64,000 bases of DNA from Haloarcula nitratireducens (GCF_019599505.1 NZ_RKLT01000003.1:310001-374000); one strand, 5' to 3'; positions 8,022 through 16,334 are shown, counted from the stretch's first letter. The notes: generated by a model not told the origin, from the letters alone. A program made the numbers and translations.

Positions 8022-9548
8022 TCAGTCGTCGCGCTCGGTCCCGCCGTCGGTCACGGGAACGCCGCCGGTCTCGGCGAGGCTGTCGAAATCGAACGCGCCG
8101 CTCGTGAGTCGCGCCGCGAGCAGCGTCGCGCCGGCCGAGACGAGGAAGGCACCGGCAAAAGAGGTGAGATACAGCGGGTCCGCGGCCGGGAGGAGGTCGC
8201 CGACGACGGGAATCGCCGTCGTCACGCCCCGCAGGTCGGGGAAGTACGCCAGTCCGACGGTCAGACCGAGGAGACTCGACAGCAACGCGCCGGGGCCGGT
8301 GAGCCGCCGGGAGTAGAGACCGTAGACGAGCGGGAAGGCGACGGCGGCCCCCAGCAGGTCCGCGAAGAAGAACAGTCGGAGGACGCTCCGGGCGCGCAGG
8401 CTGACGTAGATAGCGGCGACGGCGACGACGGCGGTGAGCGCCCGCGCGCCCAGTCTGAGCGTACGGTCGTCGGGCTCCGCGAGCAGTCGCGGGAGATCGG
8501 CGGTGACGAGGCTCGCCAGCGCCGAGAACAGCGAGTCCACCGAGCTGACGACCAGCAGGAGCGCCAGCAGGACGACGCCGAGCAGCAGCCGCTCGCCGAA
8601 GACGCTCTCGACGAGGACGAAGAAGGCGACGTCGGCGTTGTAGGCCGCGCTCGACGCGTCGGCGACCACGTCGGCGTGGCCGACGGCGACGATACCGAGG
8701 ACGGCGGCGACGAAGACGAGTGCGCTGTTGAGCAGCGTCGCGTTGCGGAAGCCGCGGGCGACGGTGTCGCCGTCGCGGCCGGCGTAGATACGCTGCCACC
8801 ACGTCTGGTTGACGAGTTCCGCGCCGAGGATGGCGAAGGCCAGACCGAGGCCGAACTGGAGGCCCGGAAGGAAGCCGGGATCGACGAGCGTCGGGTTCGT
8901 CTCGACGACGCCGGAATACACCGCGCCGGGGCCGCCGAGCGAGAGGACGACGCCGCCGACGACCACCGCGAGAATCGGGAGGACGAGGACCGCCTGGACG
9001 GTGTCGGTGACGATGGTCGCCCGCAGGCCGCCGTAGCTCGTATACAAGAGGACGAACCCGCCGACGAGCATCGCGGTCTGCCACTGCGGGACGCCCGCCA
9101 CGAGCGAGAGGGCGCTGGCGATGCCCGTGAGTTCCGCCGCGACGAAGACGAACATGTACAGCGCGCTGACGAGGAGGACGAAGCCGTACATCGCCGAGCC
9201 GTAGCGGGCGTGGGCGTACTCCGTGAGCGAGTGCCCCTTCGGAAGCAGTTCGCGCACGCGCGGACCGAGTCGGGAGTAAGCGAGCATCGGCACGGCCTCG
9301 CCGACGGCGTAGCCGACGACGGCGGCGACGCCGAATCCGGCCCCCGCCTCCGGCGCGGCGAGGAGGATCCAGACGCCCATGACCGAGGCGACGAGCGTCG
9401 CGGTCAGGCGACCCTCGCCGACTGAGTCGCGGGCGGTGAGGAAGTCGTCGACCGACCCCTCGCGCCCCCGCGTGTACCAGACGCCGAGCGCGGCGAGGGC
9501 GAGGAGGGTCGCGACGGTCAGTCCCAGCGCGACGGCGGTGGTCACCAC
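8022..9548 (-). CDS. Sodium:solute symporter (SSS family), probably thiamine-precursor uptake
   Basis: A 508-residue integral membrane protein of the SSS family, with about 13 hydrophobic segments and family landmarks such as VDDFLTARD near the N-terminus, SYGGLRATIVTDTVQ in the middle and VVSSVDSLFSALASL near residue 340. It starts with GTG at 9548, overlapping the stop of the upstream tenA-like gene by 7 bases, so it belongs to the tenA operon. That context, next to two TenA proteins and ThiR, suggests it imports a thiamine breakdown product or pyrimidine precursor with sodium. The substrate is inference; sequence alone only gives the family. Confidence 0.85.
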   Translation of the reverse strand: MVTTAVALGLTVATLLALAALGVWYTRGREGSVDDFLTARDSVGEGRLTATLVASVMGVWILLAAPEAGAGFGVAAVVGYAVGEAVPMLAYSRLGPRVRELLPKGHSLTEYAHARYGSAMYGFVLLVSALYMFVFVAAELTGIASALSLVAGVPQWQTAMLVGGFVLLYTSYGGLRATIVTDTVQAVLVLPILAVVVGGVVLSLGGPGAVYSGVVETNPTLVDPGFLPGLQFGLGLAFAILGAELVNQTWWQRIYAGRDGDTVARGFRNATLLNSALVFVAAVLGIVAVGHADVVADASSAAYNADVAFFVLVESVFGERLLLGVVLLALLLVVSSVDSLFSALASLVTADLPRLLAEPDDRTLRLGARALTAVVAVAAIYVSLRARSVLRLFFFADLLGAAVAFPLVYGLYSRRLTGPGALLSSLLGLTVGLAYFPDLRGVTTAIPVVGDLLPAADPLYLTSFAGAFLVSAGATLLAARLTSGAFDFDSLAETGGVPVTDGGTERDD

Positions 9549-10318
9549 GGGCGGTCACCACCGTCGGTCACTGCCTCCGTGGTACCACCGCCGTAGGCCG
9601 CGTCGAAGAAGGCGACTTCCAGTTCGACGGTGCGACAGAACAGGTCGGCGAGTCTCTCTTGCCGACGCTCGCTCGCGGCCGCACCCTCCCGGTCGAGTTC
9701 CGCCCGGAGCCACTCGACGAACTCCTCGAAGGCCGGGATCGCGTGGAGGTCCACCCACTCGGCGAGATAGAACCGCTCGGGGCGGTCACCGTCGCTATCT
9801 CCGGCCGTCGCCCAGGCGAGATACGCCCACTCCGCGGGAACGAGGACGGCCAGCGTCTCGGCGTAGCCGCCCTGTCCGGCCGCGCGCAGGAGCAGGTCCC
9901 GGAGCGCCGCCGTGGTCGGCGTCGGGTCGGGCTCGGAGTACGTCGATTCGGCGACGCCGAGCGCGTCGAACGAGCGCTCGAAGTAGTCGTTCTCCTCGTC
10001 GGTGAGCGTCCCGAGGAAGTCGACGAGTCGGGACTTCGCGGCCATCGTCGGCGCGTCGCCGACGGCGTGGCCGAACGCCCCCACGAGCGTCTCTACGAAG
10101 GCGTAGTCCTGCACCAGATACCGCCGGAAGACGGCGTCGTCGAGGTCGTCGGCGCGGAGTTCCCGAGTGAATCGGTGCTCGGTCGCCTCGGTCCACGACG
10201 GCTCCGAACGCGCTCTGAGCCAGTCGGTGAAGCGGGGCTTCTCTCGGCCTTCGGCGTAGTCGGCGTAGGTGGCCGGCACCGCCGAGGGGTCTCCGTCTCC
10301 CCCCGTCACACCGACCAC
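9542..10318 (-). CDS. TenA-family protein lacking the catalytic Cys (TenA_E-like)
   Basis: A 258-residue helical protein of the TenA/thiaminase II family. It keeps the aspartate of the pyrimidine pocket (LVQDYAF, Asp71) and the C-terminal glutamate (ELEVAFFDAAY), but where classical TenA has PCxW it reads PAEW: Ala162 replaces the nucleophilic Cys and Glu163 follows. Members without the Cys form the TenA_E group, implicated in salvage of N-formyl aminopyrimidine, one step before the classical enzyme. It starts with GTG at 10318, overlapping the upstream tenA by 13 bases. Pairing with a Cys-containing TenA and a transporter fits a two-step salvage route. Confidence 0.85.
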   Translation of the reverse strand: MVGVTGGDGDPSAVPATYADYAEGREKPRFTDWLRARSEPSWTEATEHRFTRELRADDLDDAVFRRYLVQDYAFVETLVGAFGHAVGDAPTMAAKSRLVDFLGTLTDEENDYFERSFDALGVAESTYSEPDPTPTTAALRDLLLRAAGQGGYAETLAVLVPAEWAYLAWATAGDSDGDRPERFYLAEWVDLHAIPAFEEFVEWLRAELDREGAAASERRQERLADLFCRTVELEVAFFDAAYGGGTTEAVTDGGDRPW

Positions 10319-10971
10319 TCCTCCTCGCGCCAGGCGGCGTCCCAGAAGCGGTACTCGTAGCGGGCCGACGTCTCGAAGATAGCGCGGTAGCGCTCGCGCT
10401 CGGATTCCGTCGATTCGGCGGCCACGTCGTCCATCAGGTCCTTACACCACTCGGTGAGCTCGGTGAACTCCTCGCCGGCGTACATCTCGATCCACGCGGC
10501 GTACTGCTCGTGGTCCGGTCGGCCGCGTTCGTCCAGCCGGAGTGCCGTCTCGTTGAACCCCCACATGCAGGGTAAGAGCGCCGCCGCGAGGTCGCCGAAC
10601 GTGCCGGTCGCGGCGGTGCGGACGAGGAAGTCCGTGTACGCCCGCGTCGTCGGCGAGGGGTCGGTCGCTTCGAGGTCGGCCGCCGAGATGCCGAACTCGG
10701 CGGCGTACTCCCGGTGGAGGTCCATCTCCGCGTTGATGGTCGAATCGAGCAGTTCGGCGAAGGTGCCCATCCGCTCCAGGTTCGGCGCGTTGGCCGCGCC
10801 CAGCGCGAACACGCGCGCGTACTCGACGAGATAGACGTAGTCCTGCCGGACCCAGTAGCGAAACGGGGCTTCGTCTAACGTTCCCTCGCCCAACTGTTCG
10901 ACCATCGGGTGGGCGACGATGGCGTCCCAGATCGGGTCGCCGACGCCGGCCAGTTCGTCGGTGAAGCTCAT
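10306..10971 (-). CDS. tenA: Aminopyrimidine aminohydrolase TenA (classical, Cys type)
   Basis: A 221-residue TenA. It hydrolyses aminomethyl-pyrimidine from degraded thiamine to HMP, which re-enters thiamine synthesis. The expected residues stand at the family positions: Asp44 (WVRQDYVY), Cys135 (LLPCMWGF) and Glu206 (ARYEYRFWDAAW), and the length is normal. It is the first gene of a leftward operon tenA - TenA_E-like - SSS symporter. A TATA element centred 27 bases before the ATG suggests a leaderless transcript. The divergent neighbour is the thiamine regulator gene thiR, so the operon is probably controlled from the shared intergenic region. Confidence 0.93.
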   Translation of the reverse strand: MSFTDELAGVGDPIWDAIVAHPMVEQLGEGTLDEAPFRYWVRQDYVYLVEYARVFALGAANAPNLERMGTFAELLDSTINAEMDLHREYAAEFGISAADLEATDPSPTTRAYTDFLVRTAATGTFGDLAAALLPCMWGFNETALRLDERGRPDHEQYAAWIEMYAGEEFTELTEWCKDLMDDVAAESTESERERYRAIFETSARYEYRFWDAAWREEEWSV

Positions 10972-11085
10972 ACGACCGCTCGGCCCTCCGGCGTGATATA
11001 ACTTGGTACTACAATCGGCTTATCGCCTCGACCGTTGTCGGGTCGATGTCGAACGCTTAAGCGACCGGTCGCCCAACGAAGGGGT
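10972..11085. promoter_or_regulatory. Divergent tenA / thiR control region
   Basis: The 114-base gap between the divergent tenA and thiR genes holds a TATA-like box for each. For tenA (minus) it is AAGTTATATCA at 10994-11004, centred 27 bases before the ATG. For thiR (plus) it is the palindrome CGCTTAAGCG at 11054-11063, about 28 bases before the ATG. Both spacings fit leaderless transcripts. Next to the tenA box is TTGGTACTACAA (11003-11014), whose outer TTG and CAA are inverted; it may be part of a ThiR operator, but I cannot define the site from one example. Confidence 0.6.
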
Positions 11086-12009
11086 ATGTCCCTCCGGTTG
11101 CCGAGTGAAATCGTCGTGCAGGACGTGTTGCCGACGCTTCGGGTCCTGCTGGCGCGGGAGCTCTCGGCGCACGACCTCACCCAACAGGAGGTCGCGACAC
11201 ATCTCGGCGTGACGCAGGCGGCCGTCTCGACGTACGTCAACGGCGACCCCGACCTCGAACCGCGCATCGCGGACCACCCTCGGACCGCGGAGACGGTCGA
11301 ACAGGTCGCCGGGGGACTGGCCGACGGCGAGATGGACGGTTACGACGCGCTGGCGGCCGTGCTGGAACTCGTCCGCGCCTTCGAGGACCGCGGCCCCGTC
11401 TGTGAGCTCCACGAAGAGGCGATGCCGGAGTTACGGGGGCTGGGCTGTGACCTCTGCGTCCGCGGCGCGAACCCCGAACTCCGCAGGGAGCGCGAGGTCC
11501 TCGACAGCGTTCGAGAGGCGAGCCGAGTCCTCGCCACCACGCCCGGCGTCGTCGACTACGTCCCAAACGTCGGGACAAACGTCGGCACCGCGCTCCCCGG
11601 GGGCGAGGCCGTTTCGGACGTGGCCGCCGTCCCCGGCCGCATCTACGTGATGGACGGCAGCGTCGAGGTGCCCGCGAACCCCGAGTTCGGCGCGTCGAAA
11701 CACGTCGCCACGACGATTCTCGCCGCGACGGCCGTCGACCCCGACCGCCGCGGCGCGCTCAACCTCGCGACCGACGACGCGCTTCTCGACGCGGCCCGCG
11801 CACGCGGCCTCGACCTGCTGGAGTTCGAAGCGGGCTACGACGACCGCGGCGACCGCCTCCGCGAGCGGTTCGAATCGCGCGGCGCGGTCCCCGACGTGCT
11901 CTATCACCGCGGCGCGTTCGGCATCGAACCCATCACCTACGTCCTCGCCGGGACCGGCGCTGATGCGGCGCGGTTAGCCGCCGAATTAGTCGCTGACGCG
12001 GAAGAATAG
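11086..12009 (+). CDS. thiR: Thiamine-responsive regulator ThiR (HTH + ThiN domain)
   Basis: A 307-residue protein with an N-terminal helix-turn-helix (residues about 25-60: LTQQEVATHLGVTQAAVSTY), a cysteine-bearing linker (LGCDLCVRG near 115-125) and a C-terminal ThiN-like domain (about 145-305, VDYVPNVGTNVGTALPGG, NPEFGASKHVATTIL, HRGAFGIEPITYVL). ThiN in other archaea makes thiamine phosphate; in ThiR it serves as the sensor of thiamine phosphate attached to a DNA-binding head. Divergence from tenA fits control of this salvage operon and of itself. The ATG at 11086 has a TATA-like palindrome 28 bases upstream. A bifunctional enzyme role is not excluded. Confidence 0.88.
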   Translation: MSLRLPSEIVVQDVLPTLRVLLARELSAHDLTQQEVATHLGVTQAAVSTYVNGDPDLEPRIADHPRTAETVEQVAGGLADGEMDGYDALAAVLELVRAFEDRGPVCELHEEAMPELRGLGCDLCVRGANPELRREREVLDSVREASRVLATTPGVVDYVPNVGTNVGTALPGGEAVSDVAAVPGRIYVMDGSVEVPANPEFGASKHVATTILAATAVDPDRRGALNLATDDALLDAARARGLDLLEFEAGYDDRGDRLRERFESRGAVPDVLYHRGAFGIEPITYVLAGTGADAARLAAELVADAEE

Positions 12010-12037
12010 CGGTTGCTGGCGGTGCAGTCGGCCGGGA

Positions 12038-12420
12038 GCGCGCTCCGTCGCGCGAAGACGCCGTCAGAACGAAGTTCTGACGAGCCTTCGTTCGCTCCGC
12101 TCACGAAGACGGGGAAGGGCAGGCCTGCCTAAGAAACGTACCGCGCCGGAGGCGCGGTTTCACCGAACTCGCGGCAGAGCCGCGAGTTCGGCCTTTTTCG
12201 CCCACGTTCGTTAGAGCGAAGTCATCCGAAAGAGCGCACGGCGCTCTTTCGTGATCACGAGAGAGCTTCGCTCTCTCGGACGACTCTAACGCAGCCCATC
12301 AGAAGTCTTCGACTTCTGAGGACGTTTTTCGAGGAGCGGGTTGCGGGCCAACGGCCCGCAACCGAATGACGTGGCGGCTTCGCCGCCACGCTCCTCCCAC
12401 GGCGCGCTCTCCGAGCGCGC
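12038..12420. repeat. Array of perfect triloop hairpins between convergent genes
   Basis: Within about 380 bases lie at least nine perfect inverted repeats with stems of 7-12 bp and loops of exactly 3 bases: 12063-12081 (loop GAA), 12141-12157 (GGA), 12164-12190 (AGA, 12-bp stem), 12228-12250 (ACG), 12258-12278 (TTC), 12299-12319 (TTC), 12339-12363 (AAC), 12371-12389 (TTC) and 12402-12420 (TCC). Looser palindromes occur at 12038-12054, 12086-12108, 12118-12129 and 12251-12258. Every triloop is closed by a C-G pair (C-NNN-G). The stems are unrelated in sequence, so only the architecture is repeated. No protein is encoded here. Confidence 0.9.
12164..12197 (+). terminator. Hairpin plus T-run, likely thiR terminator
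   Basis: The longest hairpin of the array (12-bp stem, AGA loop, 12164-12190) is followed by a five-T run at 12193-12197. It lies about 155 bases after the thiR stop and is oriented for plus-strand transcripts. A similar T5 run follows the hairpin at 12299-12319. In archaea the T-run is the main termination signal; the contribution of the stem is less certain. Confidence 0.45.
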
Positions 12421-12450
12421 GAGGAAAGGCGACGACGAAAACGGTGGGCG

Positions 12451-13329
12451 CTAGGCGTTGACATCCTCCAGGTGCCGGCTGGCGACGATCTTCCCCTTCG
12501 GGGTGAGCGTCGGACCATCGGGGCCGTCCTGAACGAGGTTGTCCGCGTCGAGGTCTCGGAGGAGCATCGACACCGCGGCGGAGTCTTTCCCGAGGATGTT
12601 GGCGAGGGGCATCCCCTCCATGTCGCCGGTGGAGTACATGGCGACCAGCACCTCCTTCTTGTCCCGCGTGAGGTCGACGTTCCGAATCTCCTCCATCAGC
12701 TCTGAGTACTCCCGACGGAGGTAGCGGCCGAGGATAGACATCTTCCGGGGGGAGGCCAGCGTCGCCATCGTCGTCACGGCGGTGCCGTCCTGCATGTGCC
12801 TGACCTCCAGGACCGGGCGTTTGGTGCCCGATACCTCCCGAGTCGTTCGGGAGAAGTCGGAGACCGTTTCGAGGTCGATGGCGAAGGTGCCGTCCTCGCG
12901 GCGGAACTCGACGGTGCCGGGGGTCAAGAAGAGGCGGGCGGTCCGCTGGGCGTCGTCGGTAACGCGGCCGCCGACGCGGGCGCGCTCTTTGACCGTCGTC
13001 TCGGTGCCGTTGACGATCGCTTTGAACAGGAGCGTGCCGAACCTCTCGATCTTCTCGTCACCGGCCTCGATGGCGGCGACGAGGCGGCGGCCGTTCTTCT
13101 CGAAGGCGACGGTCACCGTCGAGTCGAAGAAGTCGCCTAAGTCGGGCGGCACCTGCCCGATGGCGACGTCGAAGATGGACGCCAGCGGAATCGTCAGCTT
13201 GTCGTCCTCGCTCGCGGCCAGTACCAGTCGCTTCTGTGAGAGGACCACCCGACCCTTGATGGGGTCGTTGCGGGTGGAGACCTCGGAGTTGAACTGGCCG
13301 ACGAAGTCGGCGATGACTGATTCCGACAT
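12451..13329 (-). CDS. cheF: Archaeal chemotaxis protein CheF (DUF439), second copy
   Basis: A 292-residue CheF paralogue. It shares with the operon copy the segments RVVLSQKRLVLAAS near residue 27, a central KRPVLEVRHMQDGT (the other copy has RPLLEVGHTIDGT) and a C-terminal winged-helix region (LTRDKKEVLVAMYSTGDMEG). Most haloarchaea that swim have two such genes. Here it is monocistronic, convergent with the first cheF and separated from it by the thiamine-salvage cassette and the hairpin array. The ATG at 13329 gives the conserved N-terminus SESVIADFVGQFN. Confidence 0.9.
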   Translation of the reverse strand: MSESVIADFVGQFNSEVSTRNDPIKGRVVLSQKRLVLAASEDDKLTIPLASIFDVAIGQVPPDLGDFFDSTVTVAFEKNGRRLVAAIEAGDEKIERFGTLLFKAIVNGTETTVKERARVGGRVTDDAQRTARLFLTPGTVEFRREDGTFAIDLETVSDFSRTTREVSGTKRPVLEVRHMQDGTAVTTMATLASPRKMSILGRYLRREYSELMEEIRNVDLTRDKKEVLVAMYSTGDMEGMPLANILGKDSAAVSMLLRDLDADNLVQDGPDGPTLTPKGKIVASRHLEDVNA

Positions 13330-13404
13330 GCGGGGGGTTGGCCGTTGATTGTCCGCCCCGTATATTGAGCGTTTCGCGCGAATATCAGTTCGAAGAACGA
13401 GGGA

Positions 13405-13833
13405 TTACCCGTCGAGGTCCTCGGCGATGTCGGCCAGCGACGAGTCGGCCCCGCCGGTCGAGGTGTAGACGACGCGCGTGCCGGGCGTCCGCAGGCCGTA
13501 TTCGGTGCCGTCGGTAATCACGTCTAAGTGCGCCGAGCCGCCGAGCGAGACGGTGCCGTCTCTGACCCACTCGGCGAGGCGGTTTCCGCCCTCGCGCTCG
13601 CGGGCGAGGCGGCGGTTGTCCGCGACGTGGGCGATGCCGGTCTCGCCCTGGATGTTCGTCTCGACGGCGGCGTAGTAGCCGTCGCCGTCGAGGGCGAGGC
13701 TGACGACGTCGCCGTCCCGTAAGTCGACGGCGTCGGGGAGAGCGACCCGCGGGCGGTCGGTGCGGCCCACCGACTCGACGGTGACCCGGTGGGTCTCGAT
13801 GGCCTCGTGGTCGCTCGGGACGCGCTCCGTCAC
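13405..13833 (-). CDS. Conserved haloarchaeal protein of unknown function
   Basis: A 142-residue acidic, soluble protein without signal peptide or membrane segment. The first 60 residues look like a small beta-barrel ([38 protein letters not shown]), and the middle has an [12 protein letters not shown] helix. It may be the haloarchaeal family listed as DUF7112, which I could not verify. Its ATG overlaps the stop of the S6e gene by four bases (ATGA), so it is translated with the ribosomal protein; this suggests a translation-linked or housekeeping role. Confidence 0.8.
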   Translation of the reverse strand: MTERVPSDHEAIETHRVTVESVGRTDRPRVALPDAVDLRDGDVVSLALDGDGYYAAVETNIQGETGIAHVADNRRLAREREGGNRLAEWVRDGTVSLGGSAHLDVITDGTEYGLRTPGTRVVYTSTGGADSSLADIAEDLDG

Positions 13834-14219
13834 TCGTCGCCGTCGCCGAGCAGGTCCTCGACGGAGTCGCTGCCGCGACCGACGATCTTCGCGTTGATCT
13901 GGCGCGTCTCGTCGCTGACCTCGCGGCCGCGGACGGTGATGCGCTTGCGCTCGCCCTCGGTGGTCGGTTCGAAGCCGACGCCGCCGTCGGACATGATAGA
14001 GGTCGTGGAGACGCCGCGGACGTCCGACCGCATCGGTCGGCCGGCCTTATCGGAGCCGCCGGTGAGTTCGAGGGTGTAGCCGTCGAGACCGACCGCGCCG
14101 CCGTCGACCTCGTCGCCGAGCTCGCGGCCCATGAAGCGGTTCGCGTCCTGTCCGTCGACGTCGATCTGGTACGTGTGACCGTCCTCCGGGTCGGAGACGG
14201 CGACAGTGAATTCAGCCAT
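13830..14219 (-). CDS. rps6e: 30S ribosomal protein S6e
   Basis: A 129-residue archaeal/eukaryotic small-subunit protein S6e. Recognisable by [58 protein letters not shown] and the C-terminal [10 protein letters not shown]. The phosphorylated C-terminal tail of eukaryotes is absent, as in other archaea. The ATG at 14219 gives MAEFTVAV, the usual start; an ATG 12 bases upstream is less likely. It forms a two-gene unit with the following unknown protein by ATGA overlap. Confidence 0.95.
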   Translation of the reverse strand: MAEFTVAVSDPEDGHTYQIDVDGQDANRFMGRELGDEVDGGAVGLDGYTLELTGGSDKAGRPMRSDVRGVSTTSIMSDGGVGFEPTTEGERKRITVRGREVSDETRQINAKIVGRGSDSVEDLLGDGDE

Positions 14220-14295
14220 ACCTGTCCTCAATCAATCGCGCGTCAAAAGCGCATCGAAGCGGTGGCGCTATTTCTCGTCCGTAGCGGGGTCACAC

Positions 14296-14718
14296 TCACT
14301 CCTCCACGTCGACGATAGTGCTCACGCGGGCGTTGGCCTTGAGCTTCAGTCCCGCGCCGCCCACCGAGAGGGGGACGCGGGGGAGTTCCTCGACGGTGAG
14401 CGTCGGGTGGGTCGCACCGCGTTCGAGCAACTCGGTTCGAGGCTGAAACGTCACTCTCCCCTCGCCGGTGAGCGACTCGTTGAAGCCGAGGAGGTACTGC
14501 CCCTCGCGCAGCGTCCACCACTCGTAGTCGTCGCCCGGATCGCGTTTCGCGCTGCGGTGCGGAACGGTTTCGGCGGGTTCGAGTTCGCCGCCGCCGAAGT
14601 CGATGCGGCCGGGTTCGACCACGTCGAACACCTCGGCGACGGTGAGGTCGAAGCCCGGACCGTCGCGCTGGGTCGGTTCGTGGACGATATCGGTGACGTA
14701 CTCGCTGTAGTCGGGCAT
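14296..14718 (-). CDS. dUTPase/dCTP deaminase-fold protein
   Basis: A 140-residue protein of the trimeric dUTPase/dCTP-deaminase superfamily, as judged from EWWTLREGQYLLGFNESL in the middle, FQPRTELLERGA (substrate-pocket Arg segment) and the C-terminal VGGAGLKLKANARVSTI. These resemble haloarchaeal genes annotated as dUTP nucleotidohydrolases. It would remove dUTP from the nucleotide pool, but the short length and unusual N-terminus make the exact activity uncertain. The ATG at 14718 is chosen over one nine codons upstream because the family starts with MPDYSEYV-like sequence. Confidence 0.7.
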   Translation of the reverse strand: MPDYSEYVTDIVHEPTQRDGPGFDLTVAEVFDVVEPGRIDFGGGELEPAETVPHRSAKRDPGDDYEWWTLREGQYLLGFNESLTGEGRVTFQPRTELLERGATHPTLTVEELPRVPLSVGGAGLKLKANARVSTIVDVEE

Positions 14719-14994
14719 AGTCGGAGTCTCGTCCGCTCGTGTCAAAACAGTGGGGGCGGACGACGGCGCTTTCCGGATTCGGGTCCGAGCGTCCGTCGCC
14801 GCCTCGACGGTCTAGCGCTGTTCCTGTACGGTTTTCCGACAATATTTACCCCAATATCTATTGGTTACTAAACCGTATGTGGGTACTAGACTCGGATTTA
14901 CATCCCGTGTGCCGCTGAGGGTGAAGTATCGGGCGGACGAGCAGCGAAGGCGAAGGGCGACCCTATCCGGCGTGCTCGAAGCGGAGAGATAACG

Positions 14995-15549
14995 ATGACA
15001 GACGAACACAGTGACCCACCTACGACGGCCCAGACACGGACTCGCGGACGAGAGCGCTCGGTATCACACCTCATGGACGCACTCGATACCGACGAGGTAG
15101 CCGAGAAGAACTACGTGATACGCGAGGTGCTCCAGCTGCTCACCGTCACCGACTCGCGGAGCGGACAGCGGTCGGTGCCACCGGAGCTATCAGATACGTC
15201 CTTAGACGCCATCTTCGAGACGCTCAGCCGTCCGGTCCGTCGCCGGATTCTGCTGGCTCTCGCGGAACGCGGGGAGTGCGACGAGACGGAGTTCATCACC
15301 GAGACGTTCGCGGACGGAGAATCGGACGACGCCCTCGCCGCCGCGAAACAGGGGCGTATCCGCGTCCACCTCCAGAAGCTCGCCGCGCGGGAGTACGTAG
15401 AGTGGGACCGCGAGGCGGAGACGATTCGCCGCGGGCCGAATTTCGAGGAGGTCGCGCCGCTACTGGAACTGATCGAGGACGCCGAGGCGCCGGGCCGCGA
15501 GGCGGAAGAAGAGCAGTCGGCAGATTCACAGATGGGCGCGGACGACTAA
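14995..15549 (+). CDS. Winged-helix regulator, haloarchaeal DUF7344-type
   Basis: A 184-residue acidic protein with a central winged helix (about residues 65-145): LSDTSLDAIFETLSRPVRRR, ILLALAERG and a recognition-helix segment GRIRVHLQKLAAREYVEW. The N-terminus is polar and disordered, the C-terminus very acidic. Domains of this kind (DUF7344-like) are abundant in haloarchaea, and their targets are mostly unknown. A GGAG-like Shine-Dalgarno lies just before the ATG (GCGGAGAGATAACG), which is unusual here because most neighbours look leaderless. The upstream 275 bases are A/T-rich at 14840-14900 and probably hold the promoter. Confidence 0.8.
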   Translation: MTDEHSDPPTTAQTRTRGRERSVSHLMDALDTDEVAEKNYVIREVLQLLTVTDSRSGQRSVPPELSDTSLDAIFETLSRPVRRRILLALAERGECDETEFITETFADGESDDALAAAKQGRIRVHLQKLAAREYVEWDREAETIRRGPNFEEVAPLLELIEDAEAPGREAEEEQSADSQMGADD

Positions 15550-15611
15550 CCCGGCGGATATCGGGGGGTCCCAGTCGTCGAATAGCTTCTACCCGTCGTC
15601 CTCCGACTCCC

Positions 15612-16334
15612 TCACAACGTGAGATACGTCCCGACCAGCAGGACGGCGTTGTACCCGCCGTGGGCGACGATGGGAACCAGGAGATTGCCCGTCCGCTCGT
15701 AAATCACCCCGAAGATAGCGCCGCCGACGGTGACGATGGCGACGCCGCCGAGCGCTCCGACGACGGAGCCCGTGTAGTTCAGCAGATGCGTCGACCCGAA
15801 GACGAGACTCGCCAGTCCCACCGCCACCGCGGGACTAAACGATTCGCGCAGGCGGCCCTGAATCGCCCCTCGAAAGAGCAGTTCCTCGGCCGGAGCGACA
15901 AGCACGACGGAGAGCGCCGCCAGTCCGAGCGCCACGCGCGGGTCGGCCATGATGGGATCGTCGAAGACGCTCCCCTCCGGTGCGATACCGAGCGTCGTGA
16001 CGACGACGCTGAGGACGACGGCGGCGACGAGCGCGCCGATGAGACCGCCGACCGCATACTGCACGTCCCGTCGCGTCGGCCGCCGAATGCGGACGCCGCC
16101 GCGGCTCCGGACGTACGCGTAGCCGACGAGGAGAAACGCCAGCTGTCCGACGGCGGCCAGCGCCAGAAACGCCGCCGGACTCTCGACGTTCGTCCCGAAC
16201 AGGATCAGCGGCACGGTGAACACGACTCCGAAGACGACGCTGACGGTCAGTCCCGCGAGTAACAGTCCGAACGCGGCCCCGATGGCGCGGAGTCGGCGTG
16301 GCGAGTCGGCGAGCGTGGGGTCTTCGTAATTCAT
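15612..16334 (-). CDS. CPBP-family intramembrane metalloprotease
   Basis: A 240-residue membrane protein with about seven hydrophobic segments. It carries the CPBP (CAAX protease/bacteriocin-processing) motifs: APAEELLFRGAIQGRLR with the Glu-Glu pair, a His in VFGSTHLLNYTG and a final VPIVAHGGYNA. Such proteins cleave membrane substrates, often in immunity or prenyl-protein processing; the substrate here is unknown. The ATG at 16334 is chosen because the preceding in-frame residues run through the promoter region. It converges with the DUF7344 gene. Confidence 0.88.
   Translation of the reverse strand: MNYEDPTLADSPRRLRAIGAAFGLLLAGLTVSVVFGVVFTVPLILFGTNVESPAAFLALAAVGQLAFLLVGYAYVRSRGGVRIRRPTRRDVQYAVGGLIGALVAAVVLSVVVTTLGIAPEGSVFDDPIMADPRVALGLAALSVVLVAPAEELLFRGAIQGRLRESFSPAVAVGLASLVFGSTHLLNYTGSVVGALGGVAIVTVGGAIFGVIYERTGNLLVPIVAHGGYNAVLLVGTYLTL

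Noticed and set aside
12141..12157. Hairpin array as a CRISPR or REP array
   Set aside because: The stems do not share sequence, there are no regular spacers, and no cas gene is nearby.
12228..12319. A short protein gene inside the hairpin array
   Set aside because: All frames are short and the palindromes dominate the sequence; no start with promoter and no family resemblance.
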